From Lentzea waywayandensis (lineage in GTDB: Bacteria; Actinomycetota; Actinomycetes; Mycobacteriales; Pseudonocardiaceae), in contig NZ_FOYL01000003.1 of the NCBI RefSeq assembly GCF_900115955.1, positions 1 to 64,000 on the forward strand: a DNA stretch of 64,000 nt, read 5' to 3'. How positions within the stretch are numbered: position 1 is the first letter of the stretch; each line of letters begins with the position of its first letter. The position numbers and the translations under genes were made by a program. The notes under the pieces were generated by a model. It saw only the letters and a list, made by a program, of their open reading frames with translations, searched no databases and had not been told where the DNA came from. Shown here piece by piece: positions 45,516-53,052 of this stretch.

Positions 45516-46928
45516 CTATGCGGTGCTTCTGCGCTTGCGGTTGAGCGAGTTGCGGACGAACAACGTCAGCGCCAGCAGGAGACCACCGGCACCGATGCCG
45601 CTCAGCGCCACGATGATCGGCGGCCAGTCGAGCCCCTGCGGCGGGGTGACGCTGGTGTTCAGCTCTCGCGGTTGCTGCGTCTTGAAACCGGCGGCCTCGG
45701 CGGGCAGCACCGCGGTCAGCGCCGCCACCGGGTTGATCATGCCGAAGCCGACCTTGTTGTCCTTGCCGGTCACGCCACCGGGGTGCAGCGCCGTGGCCTT
45801 GAGACGCTCCATCACCTGGCGCGCCTTGAGATTCGGGAACCGCTCGCGCACCAGCGCCGTGATGCCCGCGACGTACGGCGACGCGAAGCTCGTGCCCTTG
45901 ATGTCCTGCACGCCCTGCGCGGTCACGTTCGCGTTCGTCAGGCCGGTGCCCTTGGGGTCGACGGAGATGATCTCCTCACCCGGCGCGGCGATGCTGACCC
46001 ACGGGCCCCAGACGCTGAACGACGACACGTCGCCGGAGCGCGCGATCGAGCCCACCGACAGCACGTCGTTCGCGAACCACGCCGGCGACGACACCGAGTT
46101 GACGGTGTTCGGGTCCAGGTTGTTGTTCTGGGCCGCGCACCCGGTGCCCTGGTCGCTCAGGTTGCCGGCCGCCGTGACGATCACCACGTCCTTGACGTCC
46201 ACGGCGTACCGGATCGCGGCCTGCAGCTTCTGGTCGTCCGCGCTGAAGCCCTTGGGAGAGCTGCAGTTCGTCAGCGAGATGTTGATGACCTTGGCGTCCT
46301 GGTTCGCCGCGCGGACGATGGCCATCGCCAACGTGCCGACCTTGCCGGCGGAGGCGCGCTTCTCGTTGTTCGCGTCGCCCTCGAACTCGAAGCGGTCGCT
46401 GGTCTGGCGGATCGCCAGGATCGTCGCTTCCGGTGCGGCGCCGACGAAGTCGCCCTCGGTCTTGGCCGCGGCGGCGACGCCGGCGACCTCGGTGCCGTGG
46501 CCGTCGCAGTCGTCGGTGCCGTTGGCGTTGCCGAAGACGTACTCACCGCCGCCCTGGACCCTGCCGCCGAAGCGGGGGTTGCGCGGGTCGACACCGGTGT
46601 CGATGATCGCGATCTTGATGCCCTTGCCCTTGGCGAACCGGTGCGCCTGATCCAGGTTCAGGTAGACCTGGCCCCAGGGCATGTACTCGATCAGTTCGCT
46701 CTTGGCGTCGGACTCCACGCACCCCTTGTTGGTGCGCTTGTACTTGACGTCCGGTGCGCCCGTGTCGGCGGGTGCGCCGGTGCCGGGCGGCAGGTCCGGT
46801 GGCACCGAGTTCGGCCGCGCGGTCGCCGGTGTGGACGACGGCTGAGCGGAGGCCTGAGGCAGCGTCCCCGTCAGCAGAAGCAGTCCGGCGGTCGCTGCCG
46901 CCGTGGTGCGCCTGATGCCGGTCCTCAT
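45516..46928 (-). CDS. mycP: type VII secretion mycosin protease MycP
   Basis: The 470-aa protease is membrane-anchored. It has an N-terminal signal (about 1-28), an N-terminal extension with Cys70, and an S8 catalytic domain with Asp110 (AIIDTGVDP), His144 (CDGHGTEVAG), AAGN near 253 and Ser347 (KGTSFASPYVAG). A C-terminal membrane span (about 440-460) and a basic tail NRKRRSTA follow, the diagnostic mycosin layout. Mycosins are essential for ESX complex stability and process some substrates. ATG 46928 overlaps the eccD stop (ATGA). Longer upstream frames read antisense-like DNA through eccD and are rejected. Confidence 0.96.
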   Translation of the reverse strand: MRTGIRRTTAAATAGLLLLTGTLPQASAQPSSTPATARPNSVPPDLPPGTGAPADTGAPDVKYKRTNKGCVESDAKSELIEYMPWGQVYLNLDQAHRFAKGKGIKIAIIDTGVDPRNPRFGGRVQGGGEYVFGNANGTDDCDGHGTEVAGVAAAAKTEGDFVGAAPEATILAIRQTSDRFEFEGDANNEKRASAGKVGTLAMAIVRAANQDAKVINISLTNCSSPKGFSADDQKLQAAIRYAVDVKDVVIVTAAGNLSDQGTGCAAQNNNLDPNTVNSVSSPAWFANDVLSVGSIARSGDVSSFSVWGPWVSIAAPGEEIISVDPKGTGLTNANVTAQGVQDIKGTSFASPYVAGITALVRERFPNLKARQVMERLKATALHPGGVTGKDNKVGFGMINPVAALTAVLPAEAAGFKTQQPRELNTSVTPPQGLDWPPIIVALSGIGAGGLLLALTLFVRNSLNRKRRSTA

Positions 46929-48328
46929 AGCGTGATCAGGCCTCGGAACACCTGGTACATGTCCATGACCGCCAGCGCGAGCGGCAGCACGGAGGCGATC
47001 AGGATCGCCTCGATGATGTCGACGGTGCGGCGCAACGGCGGCGAGAACTTCTGGCCGGGGAAGATCACACCGAGCACCAGCGCGAGCGCGCCGAGCACGA
47101 GCAGCGTGCCGAAGACGAACGCGATGCGGTTGAACGACGTCGACGAGATCAGCCAGCCGATCAGGATGCCGGCGCTGGCGAACATGCCGGTCGACAGCAG
47201 TGCCACCGCCTGCGCGCCGTTCGCGTACGCCCGGCCGCGCATCATCAGCACGATCGCGACGATCACACCGTAGATCGGGCCCCAGACCGTGTCGGCGGAC
47301 GCGGCGACGATGGCGGCCAGTGCCGCGACCACGCCGGTGCCGATGATCATGCCGGTCAGGTACTCGTGCGCGACGGCCGTGCGACGCTCGATGACCGCGT
47401 ACTCCGGGAAACCGCTGTCCTCCTTGAGGTCCTCGGCGTTCGTCGGCACGACGGGCGGCGGGATCTTGGCCAGCTGAAGCGTCAGCCTCGGCAGCATGGA
47501 CAGCGCGGCGAGTGCCACTGCACCGGTCGCGGCGGCCACACCGGACAGCGGGTGCTCGACGAACGTCGCGACGAGGAACGCCAGCGCCACGAGCGTGCCG
47601 CCGGTCGCCGCGGCGATGAACACCGTGATGCCCTGCCCGATCAGCAGGATCCCGCCCCACGCGAAGATCATCATCAACGCGGAGGCGAGCAGCATCTTCG
47701 GGTTGAAGCCCACACCGGGTACGGCGTGGAAGCCCGCGACGAACGCCAGCGGCAGCGAACCGCACGCGGCGATCAGCACACCGGTCGACGCCGAGCTGTA
47801 GGCCCGCGCGATGGTCGCGCCCGCCGCCAGCATGGCGATCGCGCCGACACCACCGGCGATGGCGGCCGCGAGCCCGCTGCCGGAGTCGCCCTGCGCGAGC
47901 GGCCCGGACAGGAACAACGCCACCGCGGACGCGATCAGCGCGAGCGCGCCGGCCAGGTGACCGAACCGCTGCGCGGTCTCCTTGGTCCAGGGCCGGAACG
48001 AGTCCGGATCGGACTCCGCGATCGCGTCGACGACGTCGTCGTACAACGGCGGCGGCGGATTCTCGTTGCGGCGCCGCAACTGCAGCAGTTCACCGTCGAC
48101 GACGCCCAGCGAGGCCAGCGTGCGAGCCGGGTCCAGCGGGTTGTCGCCGAGCTTGGCGAGGCACCAGCCACCGTGCCGGACGCCACCGTCCGGAGTGGCC
48201 TCTCTCGCCATGTCCAGCAGCATCGGCAGGAGATCGGCCACCGCCACATCGGCAGGCAGCGCGACGTCGATACGCGTCCGAGGTGCCACCACCGTGACAC
48301 GGCTGAACACCGTCGTACCGGTCGCCAC
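46925..48328 (-). CDS. eccD: type VII secretion membrane protein EccD
   Basis: The 467-aa protein has an N-terminal ubiquitin-like domain (about residues 5-92: RVTVVAPRTRIDVALPADVAV, ASLGVVDGELLQLRRRN). About eleven membrane spans follow, with short loops and the cytosolic segment PTNAEDLKEDSGFPEYAVIERR typical of EccD. It forms the membrane vestibule of the ESX core. GTG 48328 is the start; MATGTTVFSRVTVVAPR fits the family. It is divergent from eccC across 229 nt and translationally coupled to mycP. Confidence 0.96.
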   Translation of the reverse strand: MATGTTVFSRVTVVAPRTRIDVALPADVAVADLLPMLLDMAREATPDGGVRHGGWCLAKLGDNPLDPARTLASLGVVDGELLQLRRRNENPPPPLYDDVVDAIAESDPDSFRPWTKETAQRFGHLAGALALIASAVALFLSGPLAQGDSGSGLAAAIAGGVGAIAMLAAGATIARAYSSASTGVLIAACGSLPLAFVAGFHAVPGVGFNPKMLLASALMMIFAWGGILLIGQGITVFIAAATGGTLVALAFLVATFVEHPLSGVAAATGAVALAALSMLPRLTLQLAKIPPPVVPTNAEDLKEDSGFPEYAVIERRTAVAHEYLTGMIIGTGVVAALAAIVAASADTVWGPIYGVIVAIVLMMRGRAYANGAQAVALLSTGMFASAGILIGWLISSTSFNRIAFVFGTLLVLGALALVLGVIFPGQKFSPPLRRTVDIIEAILIASVLPLALAVMDMYQVFRGLITL

Positions 48329-48557
48329 CAGGGCCCCCTAAGTCAGATCAGCCTTGCAAACAATGAGCCCGACCTTATTGGTCCACTCGGACGGTTGCCG
48401 GGCGGCCCTAGTATGGCCGCACCGACGTCTCTTGCACGTGTCGTTTGCGGAACACGTTCGACTGGGTTTTTTCTCGACCCACCTTCGTGACGCGCGCGGA
48501 TGCGCAATAGTGTCGGTTGCTACTGGTGGCGTAACGAGTCGAAGAGGTGCCTGTCAG
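48329..48557. promoter_or_regulatory. divergent eccD/eccC promoter region
   Basis: This 229-nt stretch separates divergent eccD and eccC. It is less GC-rich than its surroundings and contains TAGTAT (48409-48414) as a possible -10 toward eccC, without a clear -35. It includes GGTTTTTTCTCGACC near 48462-48476. No gene was identified. Confidence 0.4.
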
Positions 48558-51500
48558 TTGAGCACGCTGCAGTTCAAGCGAACGGCACGCCTTGCTGCTC
48601 CCCGGCCTCCCGGCGGTGAGGTACACCTCGAACCGCCACCCGAGGTCCCCCGGATCATCCCCGGCAACATCATGATGAAGGCGATGCCCGTCGTCATGAT
48701 CGTCGCGTCCATGGGCATGATGGGCATGATGCTCGTGTTCATGCCGCGGCAGCCCGCGGCGATGATCATGCCCGGCATGATGATGATCTCGACCATCGGC
48801 ATGATGGCGAGCGGCATGGGCTCGGGCAAGGGCCAGAAGAAAGCCGAGATGAACGAGGACCGCAAGGACTACCTGCGGTACCTCGGCCAGATGCGCGACC
48901 GCGCCCGCGAGGCAGCCGACGAGCAGCGCGCCGAACGCGAGTGGGTCCACCCGGACCCGCAGATGCTGTGGTCGCTCGCCACCACCCGCCGCATGTGGGA
49001 ACGCCGCCAGAACGACCCGGACTTCTGCCACCTGCGCGCGGGACGGGGCTCGCAGCGCCTCGCCACCCGTCTGGTGCCGCCGCAGACCGGTCCCGTCGAG
49101 GAGCTCGAACCGATCGCGACGCTGGCGCTGCGCCGTTTCGTGCGCGCCCACTCGCTCGTGCCCGACCTCCCGATCTCCATCGCACTGCGCGGGTTCGCCG
49201 CGGTCGGCCTGCTCGGCGAGATCGAGGACCGCCGCGACCTCGCGCGCGCCCTCCTCGCCCAGCTCGTCACCTTCCACGCCCCGGACGACCTGCTGATCGC
49301 GGTCGTCAGCGCGGGCCGCACCAAGCAGCTGTGGGAGTGGGTGAAGTGGCTGCCGCACGCGCAGCACCCCACCGACATCGACGGCATCGGCCAGCGCCGC
49401 ATGATGGCGAACTCGCTCGCCGAGATCGAGGCGATGCTGGACGAGAACCTGCGCGACCGCCAGCGGTTCACCCGCAACGCCCCGCCGCCGCCAGACCAGC
49501 CGCACATCGTGATCGTCATCGACGACGGCGACATCAGCCGCGAAGAGATGATCATCCTGGAGGAGGGTCTGGTCGGCGTCACGCTGCTGGACCTCAACGA
49601 GTGCCTGGGCAACCTGACGGCGCGCCGCGGCCTGCGCCTGGTCGTCGAGAACAACCAGCTGGGTGCCCGTTCCGCGAGCGGTGTCGAGTGGTTCGGCGCG
49701 CCGGACCGGCTGACCGTCGTGGAGTCCGAGGCGCTGGCCCGCAGGCTGTCGCCCTACCGCATGGGCGCCGCCGGTGAGGCCGGTGGCGACTCGGGCGAGG
49801 ACCCGTTGGCGATGACCAACAACCCGCCGCTGCTCGAGTTCATGGGCATCCCCGGCGACCCGATCACGTTCGACGTGCAGCAGGCGTGGCGGCCCCGGCC
49901 CAAGCGCGACCGCTACCGCATCCCGTTCGGCATCGGCGAGCACGGCCAGGCGGTCGAGCTCGACATCAAGGAAGCGGCCGAGGACGGCATGGGCCCGCAC
50001 GGCCTGTGCATCGGCGCGACCGGTTCCGGTAAGTCGGAGTTCCTCCGCACCCTGGTGCTCGGCCTGCTGGCCTCGCACTCGTCGACGGCGCTCAACATGA
50101 TCCTCGTCGACTTCAAGGGTGGTGCGACGTTCCTCGGTCTGGACAAGGCACCGCACGTCGCCGCGACGATCACCAACCTCGCCGGCGACCTGAGCCTGGT
50201 CGACCGCATGAAGGACGCCATCGAGGGCGAGGTGTCGCGTCGTCAGGAGGTGCTGGCGAAGGGCAACTACAAGAACGTCTGGGACTACGAGAAGGCCCGT
50301 GAGAACGGCGCTCAGCTCGACCCGTTGCCCGCGCTGTTCATCTGCATCGACGAGTTCTCCGAGATGCTGACGGCGAAGCCGGACTTCATCGACATCTTCC
50401 TCCAGATCGGTCGTGTCGGCCGGTCGCTGCAGATGCACATGCTCCTCGCGTCGCAGCGGCTCGAGGAAGGCAAGCTGCGCGGTCTGGACACGTTCCTCTC
50501 GTACCGGATCGGCCTGAAGACGTTCAACGCGGCGGAGTCCCGTGCGGCGATCGGTGTGCCGGACGCCTACGAGCTGCCGCCGATCCCGGGCTCGGGCTAC
50601 CTGAGCGTGCAGGGCATGCCGCTGACCAGGTTCAAGGCGCTCTACGTCTCGGGCACCTACCGTCCCGCCGGCATGCAGTCCGCCGGTGAGTCGGTGGCCG
50701 TGCGCAGTGACAAGCGGCCGCGGTTCTTCGTGCCGGACTTCATCGAGATCCCGAAGGAGCCCGAGCGCCCGGTCGAGCCGGTCAAGGTCGAGGCCGCGCC
50801 GGTCAAGGAGGACGCGAACGAGCCGACCCAGCTCGAGCTCATCGTCGACCGCCTCGTCGGCCAGGGCCCGCCCGCGCACGAGGTGTGGCTGCCGCCGCTC
50901 AACGAGCCGCCGACGATGGACACGATGCTGCCGCCGCTCGACGTGACGCCGGACCGCGGTCTGACGTCGCCGGGCTACCCGGCCAACAGCACGCTGCAGA
51001 TCCCGATGGGCGTGGTCGACAAGCCGTTCGAACAGCGTCGCGACCTGCTGTGGGCGGACTTCTCCGGTGCCGCCGGTCACGGCGCGATCGTCGGTGGCCC
51101 GCAGTCGGGCAAGTCGATGATGCTCAGGACGCTCGTCGCGTCGATGGCGCTCACCCACACGCCGCAGGAGGTGCAGTTCTACCTCATCGACCTCGGTGGT
51201 GGTTCGCTCGCCGCGATGGAGGACCTGCCGCACGTCGGTGGTTTCGCCGGTCGTCTCGACGTCGACAAGGTCCGCCGCATGGTGGCCGAGCTGCAGACCC
51301 TGATCGCGGAGCGCGAGCTGCGCTGGCGCGACCAGCGCATCGAGCTGGCCGAGTTCCGCAACCGCAAGCGCCGTGGCGAGATCCACGACGACGCCTTCGG
51401 TGACGCGTTCCTGATCATCGACGGCTGGATGAACTTCCGCCAGGAGTTCGAGATGGTCGAGCCGCAGGTCCAGGCGCTCGCCGCGCAGGGTCTGTCCTAC

Positions 51501-52586
51501 GGCGTGCACGTGATCGTCGGTGCGAGCCGGTGGGCGGAGATCCGGCCCGCCATGAAGGACCTCCTCGGCACGCGCTTCGAGCTGCGGCTCGGTGACCCGA
51601 GCGAGTCCGAGGTGGACCGCAAGGTGGCGGTCAACGTGCCGCCGGGCCGCCCTGGCCGCGGTATCACCATCGACGGCGCCACGGGCCGCAAGCTGCACTA
51701 CCTCGTGGGTCTGCCGCGCATCGACACCTCGCAAGACGCGAGCACGGTCACGGCGGGTGTCCAGGACCTCAGCGGCAAGCTCAACCAGGCGTGGCAGGGC
51801 CCGCACGCCCCGCAGGTCCGGATGCTGCCCGACCTGCTCGACTACGGGCAGTTCATGGCGCACGTCGACCAGGTCGCCCCCAACCGCGGCCGCCTGGTCT
51901 CGATCGGCGTCAACGAGGACGAGCTCGCGCCGGTCTACCTGGACTTCGACGCGGACCCGCACTTCTTCGCGCTGGCCGACGGCGAGTCGGGCAAGACGAA
52001 CATCCTGCGCACGATCGTCCGCGGCATCATGCAGAGCTACACCTCGTCCGAGGCGTTGATCCTGCTCGCGGACTACCGCCGCACGATGCTCGGCTTCATC
52101 GACACCGACCACCTGCTCAGCTACGCGGTGTCGGGCCCGCAGTTCACGCAGAACGTCCAGGAGATCCGCGGCTCGCTCGCGGGCCGCATGCCCGGTCCGG
52201 ACGTCACGCAGGAGCAGCTCAAGAACCGCTCCTGGTGGAAGGGCCCGGAGGTCTTCGTCATCGTCGACGACTACGACCTGGTCGCTCCGCAGGGTGGCGC
52301 GAACCCGATGCAGCCGCTGGCCGAGTTCATCCCGCAGGCCAAGGACGTCGGTCTGCACGTCATCGTCGTCCGCCGCATGGGTGGTGCCTCCCGCGCGATG
52401 TACGACCCGATCATCGGCAAGCTGAAGGAGATCTCGGCGCCGATCTTCGTGGGTTCCGGTTCGAAGGAGGAGGGCAACATCGTCGGCAACCTGAAGCCGT
52501 CGCCGCAGCCTCCTGGCCGGGGCACGATGGTGACCCGAAAGCACGGTCAGCAGCGCATCCAGTTCGCCTGGATCTCGCCGGACTAG
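48558..52586 (+). CDS. eccC: type VII secretion FtsK/SpoIIIE ATPase EccC (fused form)
   Basis: The 1342-aa motor combines EccCa and EccCb. Two Met-rich membrane spans lie at about 35-85, then three ATPase domains. P-loops are GATGSGKSE (Lys about 492), GGPQSGKSMM (Lys about 852) and DGESGKTNIL (Lys about 1146). Domain 1 has a full Walker B, LFICIDEFSEML (Asp598-Glu599). Domain 2 has LIIDGWMNF, lacking the Glu, and domain 3 has VFVIVDDYDLV. EccC recognises substrates and powers export. TTG 48558 (STLQFKRTARLAAP) is chosen from the conserved start with AGAGG upstream; the longer open frame is unconserved. Alone on its transcript, with a strong terminator after it. Confidence 0.96.
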   Translation: MSTLQFKRTARLAAPRPPGGEVHLEPPPEVPRIIPGNIMMKAMPVVMIVASMGMMGMMLVFMPRQPAAMIMPGMMMISTIGMMASGMGSGKGQKKAEMNEDRKDYLRYLGQMRDRAREAADEQRAEREWVHPDPQMLWSLATTRRMWERRQNDPDFCHLRAGRGSQRLATRLVPPQTGPVEELEPIATLALRRFVRAHSLVPDLPISIALRGFAAVGLLGEIEDRRDLARALLAQLVTFHAPDDLLIAVVSAGRTKQLWEWVKWLPHAQHPTDIDGIGQRRMMANSLAEIEAMLDENLRDRQRFTRNAPPPPDQPHIVIVIDDGDISREEMIILEEGLVGVTLLDLNECLGNLTARRGLRLVVENNQLGARSASGVEWFGAPDRLTVVESEALARRLSPYRMGAAGEAGGDSGEDPLAMTNNPPLLEFMGIPGDPITFDVQQAWRPRPKRDRYRIPFGIGEHGQAVELDIKEAAEDGMGPHGLCIGATGSGKSEFLRTLVLGLLASHSSTALNMILVDFKGGATFLGLDKAPHVAATITNLAGDLSLVDRMKDAIEGEVSRRQEVLAKGNYKNVWDYEKARENGAQLDPLPALFICIDEFSEMLTAKPDFIDIFLQIGRVGRSLQMHMLLASQRLEEGKLRGLDTFLSYRIGLKTFNAAESRAAIGVPDAYELPPIPGSGYLSVQGMPLTRFKALYVSGTYRPAGMQSAGESVAVRSDKRPRFFVPDFIEIPKEPERPVEPVKVEAAPVKEDANEPTQLELIVDRLVGQGPPAHEVWLPPLNEPPTMDTMLPPLDVTPDRGLTSPGYPANSTLQIPMGVVDKPFEQRRDLLWADFSGAAGHGAIVGGPQSGKSMMLRTLVASMALTHTPQEVQFYLIDLGGGSLAAMEDLPHVGGFAGRLDVDKVRRMVAELQTLIAERELRWRDQRIELAEFRNRKRRGEIHDDAFGDAFLIIDGWMNFRQEFEMVEPQVQALAAQGLSYGVHVIVGASRWAEIRPAMKDLLGTRFELRLGDPSESEVDRKVAVNVPPGRPGRGITIDGATGRKLHYLVGLPRIDTSQDASTVTAGVQDLSGKLNQAWQGPHAPQVRMLPDLLDYGQFMAHVDQVAPNRGRLVSIGVNEDELAPVYLDFDADPHFFALADGESGKTNILRTIVRGIMQSYTSSEALILLADYRRTMLGFIDTDHLLSYAVSGPQFTQNVQEIRGSLAGRMPGPDVTQEQLKNRSWWKGPEVFVIVDDYDLVAPQGGANPMQPLAEFIPQAKDVGLHVIVVRRMGGASRAMYDPIIGKLKEISAPIFVGSGSKEEGNIVGNLKPSPQPPGRGTMVTRKHGQQRIQFAWISPD

Positions 52587-52597
52587 ACGCAGTGACT

Positions 52598-52633
52598 GGA
52601 AAGGGCCCGCGGCTGATGCCGCGGGCCCTTTCC
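52598..52633 (+). terminator. eccC terminator
   Basis: GGAAAGGGCCCGCGGC (52598-52613) and GCCGCGGGCCCTTTCC (52618-52633) form a perfect 16-bp stem with a TGAT loop, 11 nt after the eccC stop. Confidence 0.93.
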
Positions 52634-52790
52634 GTTCGCCGGGAACCGAAATCGATGCGGCCAAGAGGGAGGCGGCCGCACCGCTGTTCCGTCGAGCCAC
52701 CCCCAGGTCTGACTCCTCCGAACCGGCTGACGAGGACTCTGCCGGACACCGCTCACGCCTCGATGACACCGGTTCCCCGGCAGAATGAAA

Positions 52791-52818
52791 AAGGCCCGCA
52801 GCCGAAGCCGCGGGCCTT
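52791..52818 (+). terminator. second hairpin in the eccC-regulator spacer
   Basis: AAGGCCCGC (52791-52799) pairs with GCGGGCCTT (52810-52818), preceded by GAATGAAA and followed by CACCG. A back-up terminator, or one for the opposite strand. The 52634-52982 stretch around it holds no recognised gene. Confidence 0.6.
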
Positions 52819-52982
52819 CACCGAACAGCAGGGGACTGTCCGGCTCCCCCCATGACCGGATCTCCGCCCGGACCGCGCCACTGGGGAGGGGCGGCCTGGA
52901 GGAAGCGCGGCGAGCGTGACACCCCCCAAACTTCGCTGTCACTCTCATCGCTCCGGCTGATGACTACTTTGCCCGGTGGCGC

Positions 52983-53019
52983 TCACACTTCGGTCACACC
53001 GAGTCCTCGCCCCTACACT
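52983..53019 (+). promoter_or_regulatory. SARP-type operator and promoter of regulator 1
   Basis: Direct repeats TCACAC at 52983-52988 and 52994-52999, exactly 11 bp apart, precede a -10-like TACACT (53014-53019), 34 nt before the start codon. Eleven-bp-spaced direct repeats near -35 are the known binding pattern of SARP/AfsR winged-helix regulators. Confidence 0.6.
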
Positions 53020-53052
53020 CGGCGCTCGATCACCGAGCGGGAGAGGGGCGAA

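Noticed and set aside
48408-52769. A 1453-codon open frame antisense to eccC, with similar long frames opposite fusA, the regulators and the toxin
   Set aside because: Such frames arise from the GC-rich third positions of the real genes. They give Arg/Asp/Val/His-rich, motif-free translations and have no ribosome binding sites.
52852-53052. Longer N-terminus for regulator 1
   Set aside because: It would run through the TCACAC operator and the -10, and the sister proteins start at the equivalent of 53053.
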